DNA of 26,710 nt from Fidelibacterota bacterium UBA7300 (GCA_002471865.1 DKQU01000068.1:1-26710), one strand, 5' to 3'; positions 7,246 through 16,918 are shown, counted from the stretch's first letter. A program made the numbers and translations. The notes: generated by a model not told the origin, from the letters alone.

Positions 7246-8427
7246 TCAAAAGTCCGACAGTTTAGCCTTTTCCAGTTTTGAGTGCTTTAAACGTTTTTGC
7301 CGTTTCCAGGTTGACCAGAGTGACCATAACACGAAAATCATGATTACAGAACTTGCTAATAGAACAATAGTGCCTAATGAAATTCTGCTGGGTTTTTCAT
7401 AATCGATACTGAATGTGCGAACTATCGATTCCATTTCTCGAAGAAACATAAGTTTTTTACCGCCAGGATTAAATATTAACATATTGATGTGAAAAAGTCG
7501 TTTCGAACTGTCATCAATAAAAATGTACGAAATAAAAGGGCCACCGCCGGATGCATTTGCAGATTTAGTCTCCCACCTCCCTTCTATTCGCCACATTTCA
7601 CGATTATCAATATTAATTTTATTAATAGTCCAAGGTAGATCAGTGGATTCAATGAATTGATAATCACTGAAAAATCTTTTAGCCATGTTCTTGATTTTAC
7701 TTTTCAAAGAATTTCGATGTAATTCAGATCCTACTTGATTATCTATCCAATGAACTGTAAACCATCTGCGTGGATAGTCTCTCCCTAATTTAACAAAGTT
7801 GGCTGGTCGATCTTCTTGCACTATCATAAAATCATGAGGAACTCGAACAGTCCAACCGTACCGCTTGAAAAGGTCTTCTGAAATATCCGTCTGTTCATTT
7901 ATTTCATAAAGATGCTCTGATATACGTTTTAGATAACGGTTATCAAACTGATCAAAAAGCCAACCACTTTTTAATTTCAGACTTGAGGAAATATCATCAG
8001 TATTACCTTTAATTATCGCCACCACTTGACCTAATGAGAATACATTTTCATCAACCCATACCGGATCCGCACCTGCATAGGTACTCAGTTCACCATCTGA
8101 AATGAGCTGATTGATTAAAAGATCTCCATTATCATTTTTTAAATCTGTTATCGCGAACAGAACGATATTGTGTCGGTTTTGCAATTGATCGAATGTGGAT
8201 GGATCACGATATCGGACAGTAAAATAAGATTCCGGGTTCACATCAACAGATTGACGAAAGAGCAACTTTTCCATTAACTCTTTTGCTACTTTCTTATCAT
8301 TTTGAGAAACAAAAATTTGAATCTCATTTTCGGGACCTTCCGACCATGGAAGATATTCTCCGCAGTTTGAGATTAATATGAGTGAAAATAACCCTATTAA
8401 GATTCTTCTGTAATGAACGCCTTTCAT
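7246..8427 (-). CDS. DUF4837-family lipoprotein with C-terminal membrane segment
   Basis: The 393-residue product opens with a signal sequence ending LILISNC. This would be a relaxed lipobox with Cys23 as lipid acceptor, although Asn at -1 is unusual. Two DUF4837-like halves follow: an N-terminal alpha/beta part (EIQIFVSQNDKK, then FDQLQNRHNIVLFAI) and a second part beginning RYGWTVRVPHDFMIVQED with an NFVKLGRDYPRRWF stretch. I assign the family from these features by memory of FCB-group lipoproteins; its function is unknown. Unusually, residues about 351-372 form a clear membrane helix followed by a strongly basic tail. This predicts double anchoring, lipid at one end and a transmembrane helix at the other, which implies inner-membrane residence. 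Its ATG overlaps the rnr stop by one base (TAATG). Confidence 0.75.
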   Translation of the reverse strand: MKGVHYRRILIGLFSLILISNCGEYLPWSEGPENEIQIFVSQNDKKVAKELMEKLLFRQSVDVNPESYFTVRYRDPSTFDQLQNRHNIVLFAITDLKNDNGDLLINQLISDGELSTYAGADPVWVDENVFSLGQVVAIIKGNTDDISSSLKLKSGWLFDQFDNRYLKRISEHLYEINEQTDISEDLFKRYGWTVRVPHDFMIVQEDRPANFVKLGRDYPRRWFTVHWIDNQVGSELHRNSLKSKIKNMAKRFFSDYQFIESTDLPWTINKINIDNREMWRIEGRWETKSANASGGGPFISYIFIDDSSKRLFHINMLIFNPGGKKLMFLREMESIVRTFSIDYEKPSRISLGTIVLLASSVIMIFVLWSLWSTWKRQKRLKHSKLEKAKLSDF

Positions 8428-10520
8428 TATTTGACGATGATTTTAAAATTCGATTGTCGTTTCTCTATAGCTACATCCTTAACCAATATTGTCACCTCAT
8501 CTCCCATCCGATAGCGTTCTCCACTTTGTTTACCTGTAAGACTGAAGTCCTGTTCATTAAAATATAAGTTATCCGATTCTAGTGAATCAGCATCCACAAA
8601 TCCCTCCACAAGAGTATCTTTCAACTCCACGAAAAATCCTCTGCCAATAACTCCTGATATGATGCCGTCAAATGTTTCTCCAACCCTTTCTGCCAACCAA
8701 CGTATCTGTTTTAATCGTATGTAATCACGTTCAGCTTTTTGAGCTAATATTTCTGACTCTGTATTCGATTTCGCCAGCTTATTTAGTGGCTTCTTTTTCT
8801 GGAGCTGTTGAGATCCTTTTTTACTGCCGAGATATTGTTTAATTAATCTATGTACTACAAGATCAGGATAGCGACGAATGGGCGAAGTAAAGTGCGTATA
8901 ATGCTCGAAAGCCAATCCGTAATGACCTCTGTTGTCTGTGCTGTAAATCGCTTTCGTCATTGTCCGCAAGGCGATATTCTCGATTAGTGCTCGATACGGT
9001 GAGTCTTCCACCATACTCAAGATTTTACGAAATTCACTTGACGACAAAGATTTTGGACGAGATTTGATGAGATTCAGCCGTCTGAGAAGGTCGACAAAAC
9101 GTTCCATATCTTCTCTAGGCGGCTTATCGTGAATCCTGTAGATAAACGGTCTGTTTTGCGAACCATCGTATGGTACGTTTTCAGCTATCACACGATTGGC
9201 AAGTAGCATGAACTCTTCAACAAGTCTGTGACTTTCCAATCTCTCACTGTGTCGTATTTCGTGAGGAATTCCACCGTCACGGAAAAAGAATATGGGCTCG
9301 GGAATATCGAAATCTATACTTCCTGCTTCTTCGCGAAGTTTCTGGAGACGCTGCGCCACCTTTCGCATGGCAAACAGTGTCTTGAAATGAGGTGATTTCG
9401 TTTTTCCATCCACAATCGCCTGTACGTCACGATACGTAAAACGCTTTTTGTTTTTGATAACCGATGAATGGAATTTCCAGTTTAAAACCTTACAGTTAGT
9501 ATCAAGAGTCATAATTAGAGAACTGGCCAAGCGATCTTTGTCCGGAAGAAGTGAACAGACACCGGCAGATAAATTCTGCGGAAGCATGTGAACGACTCCC
9601 TCGGCGAAATAGACAGATGTCCCGCGATAACGAGCTTCTTGATCCAGTGCCGAGCCGGGCTGTACGAAATGGCTCACATCAGCAATATGGACTCCTACTG
9701 TTGTCGTTCCATCTTTATTCTTCTTCAGAGAAATGGCATCATCAAAATCCTTCGCTTCCTTCGGGTCAATGGTGAAACAGTCTAAATCTCGAAGGTCTTT
9801 TCGATTCCTGATTTCAGAAGCTATATCCTCTTCTGTAAATTTTTCAGCTTCACTTTGGACAGCTTTCGGAAAAGTTGGATCTAGATCGAAAGCGCTGCAG
9901 ACAATTTTCATGTCATCTTGAGGATTCTGGGTAGAGCCGATCACTTCTTCCACTTCAACATGAATAGAGCCTCTACCTCTTCCCCAATCACGAACTTTCG
10001 ATAAGATTGCATCACCCTCTCGAAGCTTCTTGACTTCAGTTCCTACTATTCTAATCCCTCTAAGCGGAGTTACCGGCTCGATGGACAAGTAAGCTTCTCT
10101 CTTCTGGAAATAGACAGTACCGACAAAGCGTTCCGTACCTCGCTTAACGATTCTGTTTACTTTGCCTCTGGGACCTCGTGAATAATCTGACGGAAGAAGT
10201 GTCACTTCTACCGTATCTCCATTCACTGCGCCGCCTAAATCCCGCATGTTAATAAAGATGTCATCACCATCTTCTATTAAAAGAAAACCAAAACCTCTCT
10301 GTGTTAGTTCAAGTGTTCCTCGAAGCTTTTTTAATCCTCCGCTCCAGCAGTATCCTCTTTTCTTGACACTTACTATCTTTCCCTCTTGTACAAGATTTCT
10401 TAAAGCTCTTCTAAATTCAGCTTGTCTCTTTTTGCCAATTTTCAAATGGCGTTGTATCTCTCGTTTATTGTAGTACGAGTGAGGATGTTCACGGAAATAT
10501 TTGACTATTTTATCTTTCAT
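8427..10520 (-). CDS. rnr: Ribonuclease R (VacB/RNB family 3'-5' exoribonuclease)
   Basis: RNase R degrades structured RNA from the 3' end. The 697-residue protein has the full layout: an N-terminal winged helix (about 1-60), two cold-shock/OB domains (about 65-200), the RNB catalytic domain (about 240-575) and a C-terminal S1 domain (about 610-690). Active-site acids are visible as Asp252, Asp258, Asp260 and Asp261 in TIDPKEAKDFDDA. The downstream HIADVSHFV and HYTHFTSPIRRYPDLVVHR segments are also present. The C-terminus lacks the long Lys-rich tail of E. coli RNase R. Its ATG overlaps the Omp85-like gene stop as TAATG and its stop overlaps the DUF4837 start in the same way, which ties RNA turnover to an envelope operon. 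Confidence 0.96.
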   Translation of the reverse strand: MKDKIVKYFREHPHSYYNKREIQRHLKIGKKRQAEFRRALRNLVQEGKIVSVKKRGYCWSGGLKKLRGTLELTQRGFGFLLIEDGDDIFINMRDLGGAVNGDTVEVTLLPSDYSRGPRGKVNRIVKRGTERFVGTVYFQKREAYLSIEPVTPLRGIRIVGTEVKKLREGDAILSKVRDWGRGRGSIHVEVEEVIGSTQNPQDDMKIVCSAFDLDPTFPKAVQSEAEKFTEEDIASEIRNRKDLRDLDCFTIDPKEAKDFDDAISLKKNKDGTTTVGVHIADVSHFVQPGSALDQEARYRGTSVYFAEGVVHMLPQNLSAGVCSLLPDKDRLASSLIMTLDTNCKVLNWKFHSSVIKNKKRFTYRDVQAIVDGKTKSPHFKTLFAMRKVAQRLQKLREEAGSIDFDIPEPIFFFRDGGIPHEIRHSERLESHRLVEEFMLLANRVIAENVPYDGSQNRPFIYRIHDKPPREDMERFVDLLRRLNLIKSRPKSLSSSEFRKILSMVEDSPYRALIENIALRTMTKAIYSTDNRGHYGLAFEHYTHFTSPIRRYPDLVVHRLIKQYLGSKKGSQQLQKKKPLNKLAKSNTESEILAQKAERDYIRLKQIRWLAERVGETFDGIISGVIGRGFFVELKDTLVEGFVDADSLESDNLYFNEQDFSLTGKQSGERYRMGDEVTILVKDVAIEKRQSNFKIIVK

Positions 10521-11887
10521 TAAAACCTATTAATTATCCTTATATGTATTTTACCTTCTTTAGGACTGTTATATTTTCCAACTGCATAATCAAGCTGTAA
10601 AATTCCCATAGGAGTCTTTTGCGTGAGTCCAATGCCAATTGATGCCGGTGTTCGCTTCTCGTCATCAAAACTTTCATCAATGAAGGTGTAAAAATAGTTA
10701 TCTCTGTTTGCTCTGTATCTCATTTCTAATTGATTTATCACTACCCAAACTGATTCAAATTGTTCCTCATCATATCCTCTTAAAGATGAGGCTCCACCGT
10801 ATCGCAGCTTTTTGCTTAATGGAACGGCTCCTGAGGCAAGTCCAAAATAACCACCATCCGTCGCCAACGAAAGAGTTAACCTGTCCATTATTGGAATTAA
10901 TATCTCACTTTCACCTTTAACATCAAATGAGATGGTCTCAGCGGACCCGTCAGAAACAAAATCTCCAAGACCGATATGAAATTTCAGCCACTGTCCTTTT
11001 GTCGGATTTGTGCGGGAATCTCGTCTGTCCCATTCCCCCTGAACTGTCAATGACCTGATGGTGTGACCGGCGAGTCCGAGACTGTCACCTTCATCCGTGA
11101 TAGTGACGGTCTCCTCGCTGCCGCCGAAAGACCATTTGCCGAATTTCGAGCGCGGGACAACTACGGAAACTGCACTCTCTTGGCGGACGTATAGTCCATC
11201 CTGTAAAATCTGTAAGAAGCTAAAATACCCTCCTACTCTAAATCTCCAAAGGAAGGGATCTTCGTAGCTGATGAACATTTTCTGCGATTTTTCGTCCTTG
11301 CGATTCCACCACAATCTGCTGACAGATGCGGAACCAAACGGATTTTCAAGTCCGATCTGAATGTCTCCTGTAATCCGGTTTTTCCCATCTGGGGACGGCT
11401 GCAATCCCGCTGCTGCAACAATGGTGTGAGAAAAATCTGTTTCCACTGGAATGACTGCCGAAAGCCGATTCTCCGATGATCGAGCGTAATAAGGGTCTCC
11501 GGCTTTATTCAGAAATGAAAAGGCGACAACACTCTTATCCAATTTAATGAGCGAATTGTTGTTGGCTGAATGTCCAATTTTACCTTCCACAATCTGAGCA
11601 ATCGTTTGACTGTTCAGCTCATCAGCGCCTTGCAGTACAACGCTGTCTAGTGCGAGTGGTTTTCCACCCGTTATTTCCCAGCTGCTCAGAAGACGACTGT
11701 CGTCGCGCTCCAATCTATTCAATCTCAGTTGAGCATTCCATTCGCCTTCATTTGCGAGAGATTCCTTCACGCTGTCGAGGGAAGCTGTAAGCTGCTCCAA
11801 TGTGGTCAGCGGGATCTTCCTTTCCGTCTCCTGCGCGGAAGAGAGCGTCAAAATCGCCAGAAAAACAATTACCTTAAAGCGCAGCAC
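10520..11887 (-). CDS. Omp85/BamA-TamA superfamily outer-membrane barrel with a single POTRA-like domain
   Basis: A 455-residue precursor begins with a signal peptide cleaved near Ala18-Gln19. Residues about 20-75 look helical or linker-like. One POTRA-like unit follows (about 78-150, starting with the LDSVVLQGADELNSQTI segment), then a 16-strand-type barrel to the C-terminus. The Omp85 hallmark is visible as YGGASSLRGYDEEQF, containing the LRGY version of the conserved (V/I)RG(F/Y) loop-6 motif. The chain ends in Phe (INRF), as outer-membrane barrels do. BamA has five POTRAs, so this is not the general BamA; a TamA, FhaC or specialised partner role is more likely. The start is GTG at 11887, with GGAG 6 nt upstream, inside the last 14 nt of the giant-barrel gene. 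Confidence 0.85.
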   Translation of the reverse strand: MLRFKVIVFLAILTLSSAQETERKIPLTTLEQLTASLDSVKESLANEGEWNAQLRLNRLERDDSRLLSSWEITGGKPLALDSVVLQGADELNSQTIAQIVEGKIGHSANNNSLIKLDKSVVAFSFLNKAGDPYYARSSENRLSAVIPVETDFSHTIVAAAGLQPSPDGKNRITGDIQIGLENPFGSASVSRLWWNRKDEKSQKMFISYEDPFLWRFRVGGYFSFLQILQDGLYVRQESAVSVVVPRSKFGKWSFGGSEETVTITDEGDSLGLAGHTIRSLTVQGEWDRRDSRTNPTKGQWLKFHIGLGDFVSDGSAETISFDVKGESEILIPIMDRLTLSLATDGGYFGLASGAVPLSKKLRYGGASSLRGYDEEQFESVWVVINQLEMRYRANRDNYFYTFIDESFDDEKRTPASIGIGLTQKTPMGILQLDYAVGKYNSPKEGKIHIRIINRF

Positions 11888-14800
11888 GTATTTCTCCGGT
11901 TATGGTCAGAATGCCGTCATGAAGGGGATCTAGGATGTAGCTCAAGTGTGCATTGGCGGTGATGTTCTCTCCGAAGATGAGAAATCCTGTAAGATTGGCG
12001 AGAAATGATGATCCGACCTGTCTCCCTCCTGCGGCTTCCGGCGGGAGCAGCGAGATTAGTTTATCTGGGCTTTTTACATTCACGTAATCGAGAGACGCCT
12101 CGAATCGCCCTCCCTTCTTCGTGAACAGTTGGCTGTGAAGTTTGATTCCTGTTGATGATACCGAAAAAGTCTCGTAGAAATTCTCACCGTCGTCTTTCCC
12201 GTACTCAGCAGTGATTCCAAACTCCATCTGCTTGGATGATTGCCAACTCACTCCTGAGCTTAAAATCCAACCGTTGAGTGAGCGAACTCTGCTCTCGAAT
12301 GACGACTTGACTTGATGATTGTGGCTATTAATTTCTCCGGAAAAGAGTACTTTTCTGCTCATTGGCTCTTCACCGTTCATAGAAAACATATTTTCTGTAG
12401 TGTGAAGATCTCCTTGAAAATTGTCTGCCGTCATATCTACCCGATTTCTTGTCGAAATGCGAATCTTTCTCAGTGTACCTCTCGGTGAGTATGTCAGCTC
12501 ATTCCGGAAGTTTAGGCGAGACTGTTTGATAGTCGTGTCGCTTAATTGCGGAGAGAAAACAGTGCCGGACGAAATGTCGCTACCGTTCAGATCAGATTTG
12601 GCAAAAGACTTTAATGTGAAGTTGCGTAAAAGGCGACTGTTAAGCCGGCGGAAATCGAAGACCAATCGAAATCCTGATGTCAAGCGAGATGTGGGTGTTC
12701 TGTTGCCAGAAGGGATATGGAAGAGGATGTATTCGCCGTTGGGATCGGGAAAATACTGATCGTAATCACTGTCGTAACGATAGCTGCCCAGACCAACACC
12801 AACAGAATCGTACAGTGCTATTTTCTCTTCGTAGAGCGACTGCTCGAGCTTACCGTCGAAGTTAGCAGTGATGAAGCTTCTAGGAAGTCGGTAGCTGAAC
12901 GACGCTTTTGCGAGTGAATAAGAAATGTCGTCAGTCTCGGCAGAAAACGTCTTTAACTTTTGTCTAAGAGACAATTGAATTCTGTAACCATTCCGCCATC
13001 TTCCCGAAAAATCCAGCTCACCCAGTTGACTGCTGCTCACTTCCTCCCAATCTCCAAGTGAATCTGCATCATCTGCCTGATGAAAGTCGCTTCTCTCCGT
13101 TAAACCAACAGAACCGTGAATTTTCGTCCCTTCGAATAGAATTGCCGTTGTCTTCTCATCAAACTTGAAATCTGAGGTCCGCTCCTCTTGGAGGAGTCGA
13201 AGTAGAGGGTGGAATTTGCCGGGAAGCAGTTTCGCTTCCAGACGTTTCCTCAACCATCCTGAACCGGACGAATCAACATTGCTGGGGTTGATCGGAATTA
13301 GAAGCACTTCTCCAGATCCTCCTACGTCACGAATTGATGTGGTCGCGGAAGCTTCGAAGAGCGGTACCCAATTAGACGTGTGGATGATCCCGACCGCCCA
13401 TCTGGAAGCGGTCTGATAACTGTCGGAGTAGCTACCAAAATCGAACGATGTTTGCAAAAGTTCGCCGAGAGTGTGCTGAATGCCCATTTCTGTGATGTTT
13501 TCGTCAGTAACATTTTCAGTCAGCGCCAAATTCCACTCACGACTAAACTCAACTTGCCTATCACGCTGAAAAGGCGAAAATCGGCTGTCTCTTTTTCTGT
13601 GACTCAAGGTGATATCCAAAGCTCCGAAATCTGACGGTAGTTTACCTGAATGATTAAGCTGAATGAGGCCGGCTGCTCCAAAGTTGTTGTTATCGTCTAT
13701 CACGGAGAGCGAATTCTGATCACGTTGAGAACCGCTCAACTCGAATGAGACGTTTGTTGACTCGCCCAATTCAAACCGTCCGCTAAAATCGAGAACCTGA
13801 TGCGTTTCAGGTGCTTGAATAGTCCGCCACGGAACGAACAAATCGTAATGACTATCACGATCATCTACGGGGAGCCATTCGAAATAGATAATCCCGTCTT
13901 CAGTAATTTGGCGACTGTATTCTCCTTCGGTACCAATATTGTAAAATGAAACATCAAAATAAATTTCACCGTCAATCTTCTCTTCGTCAGGAACATACTC
14001 ATAAATAGAATCAACAGTTGTAAATCGGTAGTTTGCAGAGCTGTCCTCTTCAGCTGAGTAAATTCGAATTTTTTCGTCGCCAGAGTGTTCCATCAACTCC
14101 ATTTCATCGTCACCGACAGAAAAAAGCAGATCAGATCGACTATTGTCATTCTCCCTAAGCCAACTGATGGTGAAGTGTGATTTCTCATTATCAGAGCGAA
14201 ATTCTCCCGTGGCAGCTGCGATATTCCGCGGATAGACCAAATCTGAGTATTCATATTCCACGTGGATGCGTGTGTTAGAATCGATGACATTTTTTGTCGT
14301 AAATGTTATTTCACCGACGGAATAGTCAATGGTGTAATCAAAATTTTCACCTCGCGTCAGCTTTCTTCCGTTAAGCCAAATCCGTTCCGATCCCGCCATT
14401 ACGATTATATTCCTGCTCCCCATCTCAGAGTAGAGACGATACGGACCTTGATTCTGGTCTTCACCCATAATTTCTTGCTCGGCAAACTTCCCCTTCGTGG
14501 ATCCAAGTGTGATTTCACTTTTCACGGGTCCTTTACCTGCGCTTAAAGTCATCCCTTCTAACCGGCGCTCCACAGAAATAAATCGTCCACCAGAGAGACT
14601 AAGATCAATATCACCTGCCGTTATTGTAGCAGAAGGATGCTTAACTTCAAGGTATACTTCATCTATTTCATCCAGCGCTTGTGTGTTCCCTTCCGGCTGA
14701 ATAGGTGAATTTTGATCTGTCAATGAACCAGTAACTGCTACATCCTCTGCCACCTGCCCCTGAAGCATTAGACGAAGTCCACCTGTCATGGAAACACCAC

Positions 14801-15245
14801 TGAGAGGTGACACAGTAACTCCTCGGAAGATAGAACCGTTTGTGACCAACGGATATTCTTCCGTCATCGGTTCAGATACAGGTGTAGAATGTCGAATCTC
14901 TTTACTCTCTAAAATCGTCTCCAATTGTGGTAAATCTTCAACAGGGGGTTCTGTGATTCTCGGAAAATGGGAAGTGACATATTCGTATTTGATAGTAGCG
15001 ACAAACGGCTTTCTAACTAAGTCATTCAGCATAAGTCTCCCCGTCAAAGAATTTAGAACGAAATCATCCTCGGAAATCATTCCACTTATATCAGAAATTG
15101 TCCCTTCAATTACCATTTCATGCGTGAGATTGATCACGGAATCTCCTGCGAAAACGGTGATCGTATCCGTAGACCACTCAGTCTGAATGTCTTGGGATGA
15201 CAAAACTGCCACTATAAATGCGGAAGTTAGAATAACTCTATTCAT
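11874..15245 (-). CDS. Large outer-membrane protein with SprA-like motifs, function unknown
   Basis: This 1123-residue protein has a short signal peptide (cleavage near Ser16-Ser17 or soon after). A Pro/Glu-rich linker at about 96-130 separates a small N-terminal domain from a long region of alternating polar/hydrophobic strands reaching the C-terminus, as expected of a big beta-barrel. Characteristic segments are DQNSPIQPEGNTQ at 177-189, the acidic EIDEVYLEV run at 193-201, and the AGSERIWLNGRKLTRG stretch from 284 with DYTIDYSVGEITF at 303-315. Similar text occurs in SprA, the giant type IX secretion translocon, and in uncharacterised FCB outer-membrane proteins. The protein is half the size of SprA and has no evident partners PorV or PorN nearby. 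It overlaps the NHL gene by 8 nt and the Omp85-like gene by 14 nt. Confidence 0.7.
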   Translation of the reverse strand: MNRVILTSAFIVAVLSSQDIQTEWSTDTITVFAGDSVINLTHEMVIEGTISDISGMISEDDFVLNSLTGRLMLNDLVRKPFVATIKYEYVTSHFPRITEPPVEDLPQLETILESKEIRHSTPVSEPMTEEYPLVTNGSIFRGVTVSPLSGVSMTGGLRLMLQGQVAEDVAVTGSLTDQNSPIQPEGNTQALDEIDEVYLEVKHPSATITAGDIDLSLSGGRFISVERRLEGMTLSAGKGPVKSEITLGSTKGKFAEQEIMGEDQNQGPYRLYSEMGSRNIIVMAGSERIWLNGRKLTRGENFDYTIDYSVGEITFTTKNVIDSNTRIHVEYEYSDLVYPRNIAAATGEFRSDNEKSHFTISWLRENDNSRSDLLFSVGDDEMELMEHSGDEKIRIYSAEEDSSANYRFTTVDSIYEYVPDEEKIDGEIYFDVSFYNIGTEGEYSRQITEDGIIYFEWLPVDDRDSHYDLFVPWRTIQAPETHQVLDFSGRFELGESTNVSFELSGSQRDQNSLSVIDDNNNFGAAGLIQLNHSGKLPSDFGALDITLSHRKRDSRFSPFQRDRQVEFSREWNLALTENVTDENITEMGIQHTLGELLQTSFDFGSYSDSYQTASRWAVGIIHTSNWVPLFEASATTSIRDVGGSGEVLLIPINPSNVDSSGSGWLRKRLEAKLLPGKFHPLLRLLQEERTSDFKFDEKTTAILFEGTKIHGSVGLTERSDFHQADDADSLGDWEEVSSSQLGELDFSGRWRNGYRIQLSLRQKLKTFSAETDDISYSLAKASFSYRLPRSFITANFDGKLEQSLYEEKIALYDSVGVGLGSYRYDSDYDQYFPDPNGEYILFHIPSGNRTPTSRLTSGFRLVFDFRRLNSRLLRNFTLKSFAKSDLNGSDISSGTVFSPQLSDTTIKQSRLNFRNELTYSPRGTLRKIRISTRNRVDMTADNFQGDLHTTENMFSMNGEEPMSRKVLFSGEINSHNHQVKSSFESRVRSLNGWILSSGVSWQSSKQMEFGITAEYGKDDGENFYETFSVSSTGIKLHSQLFTKKGGRFEASLDYVNVKSPDKLISLLPPEAAGGRQVGSSFLANLTGFLIFGENITANAHLSYILDPLHDGILTITGEIRAAL

Positions 15246-16152
15246 GGATTATCAGCCGACAAGTAACAACCGAACTATTTACTGCGAAAATTTGGTCATT
15301 CATTATGGTAAAATCGGTAATAGGAGCGATCTCGGTCATTTCACCTTGAATGGATAACACAAGAGAAAATTCACGTGAATCCGGCGACCAATAAAAGAGT
15401 TTGCCATTTGAGCTGATAATCAACCAGCCGCTCTGCCACGACTCCACCGCCAAGATCTCTTCATCAGGAAGCGGTGCAGTTTTAAGGATTGAGCCCGCTC
15501 GAGACAGAATGGTCAACTGTTCATTCCCGCGATCGAGAACTGCAATCTGATTGCGACTATTCACAGCAAGATCAGCTATTTCTCCAAATCTTTCCTCGCC
15601 ATACGAAAGTCCGCCGAAGCGTGAGATAAATCTGCTGTCTGAACTTAACTGATACAGCTCCCATTGCTCAGCCTCAGAGATTACCATTTCTCCCAGTCGA
15701 TTGATGGCAATTCGAGATGGAAATTCTACTCTGGTCGGTCGCAATTCCGTTAAATCAACGTCAGATATAAAATTCAACTTTCGATCAAAACGTAGGATTC
15801 TGTCTGACGCTTGATCGCACAGATAAATATCCTGCCCTGTTGAAACAGCAATATCTGTAGGATAAGAAAAGCGCTCCGATTCTACTCCCCACCCGCCAGT
15901 TGTGCGCAGTGTTCCGCCTGATGATATCATGGCAATTGTGAACGTTTCGCTGTCAAGCAAGATTATATCGCCATACAGATTGGAAGTGATATGTGATGGA
16001 TGAATAAAACTATTATTCAGAATCTTCTGCCTGTCCCAGCTTTTCCACTCAGTTTGGGTAACATCTAGCTGCTCGGGCTGTCCGGCAAGAATTACCGAAA
16101 GTCCGGCAATGATAATTGAAACTATGGCAGTTTTGTTAGGGAGAGGATTCAA
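15238..16152 (-). CDS. Secreted NHL-repeat/six-bladed beta-propeller protein
   Basis: This 304-residue protein has an N-terminal membrane-targeting segment (about 9-24; LAGQ suggests cleavage near residue 24). A propeller follows. Blades can be read at about 95-125 (FSYPTDIAVSTGQDIYLCD), 143-178 (FPSRIAINRLGEMVISE) and 187-220 (RFGEIADLAVNSRNQIAVLD), the NHL pattern of a hydrophobic strand, a turn and a D/N-rich strand. Such periplasmic propellers usually bind proteins or glycans. The only plausible start is TTG at 16152, inside lgt, with AAGG 6 nt upstream; no ATG, GTG or TTG appears between the lgt stop and the signal sequence. The overlap with the following giant barrel (ATGAATAG) makes it a likely functional partner of that protein. 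The ligand is unknown. Confidence 0.8.
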   Translation of the reverse strand: MNPLPNKTAIVSIIIAGLSVILAGQPEQLDVTQTEWKSWDRQKILNNSFIHPSHITSNLYGDIILLDSETFTIAMISSGGTLRTTGGWGVESERFSYPTDIAVSTGQDIYLCDQASDRILRFDRKLNFISDVDLTELRPTRVEFPSRIAINRLGEMVISEAEQWELYQLSSDSRFISRFGGLSYGEERFGEIADLAVNSRNQIAVLDRGNEQLTILSRAGSILKTAPLPDEEILAVESWQSGWLIISSNGKLFYWSPDSREFSLVLSIQGEMTEIAPITDFTIMNDQIFAVNSSVVTCRLIIHE

Positions 16153-16918
16153 GGATAGCCTTCTCGCCAGCAGCTTGTCTCAGCCTCACGATCAAAATCG
16201 TGCCGAGAAGGATCATAAGGATAGAGATAATCTGAGCGCCGCTCAGACCGAAGAGATATTTTGGATTCATACGGATGAACTCGATGAAAAACCGCTCCAT
16301 ACCGGCCAAGATCAGGTACAAACTGAATAACAAGCCATGAGGAGTCAATTTCCCCCGTAATTTCCACAGGACGGTAAAAATGCCGAATCCAAGAAGGGTT
16401 TCATAAATCTGAGTGGGATGGACAGGAATGGTAGTCGGCGGAGTTCCTATGGGGAATGTCATTGCCCACGGAACGTCTGTAGGAATGCCGTAATCGTCCC
16501 CCACCAGCAGACAGCCGATTCTACCGATGGCGTATCCCATAATGATGAGGGGCGCCACCATATCGGCAAACTCAAACCATTTAAAACCGCGTCTGATTGC
16601 AAGAATCGAAACTGCTACTGTACCGCCCATGAGCCCACCGAGAAATACGAGTCCAGCACCGCTAAAGATCATACCCATGGGATCCTCGAGGAAACGTGAG
16701 AAATTTTCAACGATATAGTAAACTCTGGAGCCTACAATCCCGCCAATAGCTGCCCACATGACCACATCTCCGGCTAATCGCGTACGTTCTTCTTTTTCCA
16801 TCCCCCGTTCTTTGAGAAGATATTTTAGAAGAAAGTAGTCTGTGAGAAACGCTATCACCAGCATGACGCCATAAGAATGTATTGGTAGTGGACCGATTTC
16901 AAAAAAGACGGGGATCAT
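16136..16918 (-). CDS. lgt: Phosphatidylglycerol-prolipoprotein diacylglyceryl transferase
   Basis: Lgt attaches diacylglycerol from phosphatidylglycerol to the lipobox Cys of prolipoproteins in the inner membrane. The 260-residue length and about seven membrane segments fit. Motifs: IHSYGVML at 13-20, GSRVYYIVENF at 63-73, GLVFLGGLMGG at 89-99, the Lgt signature GRIGCLLVGDDYG at 132-144, HPTQIYE at 167-173 and ERFFIEFIR near 208-216. Relative to E. coli, the signature has Cys and Asp at the Asn146 and Glu151 positions, and Leu93 replaces the His103-like residue. Other phyla also diverge here, so I still expect an active enzyme. It overlaps the zinc-ribbon gene by 4 nt (ATGA) and the propeller gene by 17 nt. 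Confidence 0.95.
   Translation of the reverse strand: MIPVFFEIGPLPIHSYGVMLVIAFLTDYFLLKYLLKERGMEKEERTRLAGDVVMWAAIGGIVGSRVYYIVENFSRFLEDPMGMIFSGAGLVFLGGLMGGTVAVSILAIRRGFKWFEFADMVAPLIIMGYAIGRIGCLLVGDDYGIPTDVPWAMTFPIGTPPTTIPVHPTQIYETLLGFGIFTVLWKLRGKLTPHGLLFSLYLILAGMERFFIEFIRMNPKYLFGLSGAQIISILMILLGTILIVRLRQAAGEKAILESSP

Noticed and set aside
16132..16144. Lgt signature lacking the E. coli Asn and Glu, considered as an inactive enzyme.
   Set aside because: The equivalent positions vary among phyla and the remaining motifs are intact, so inactivity is not supported.
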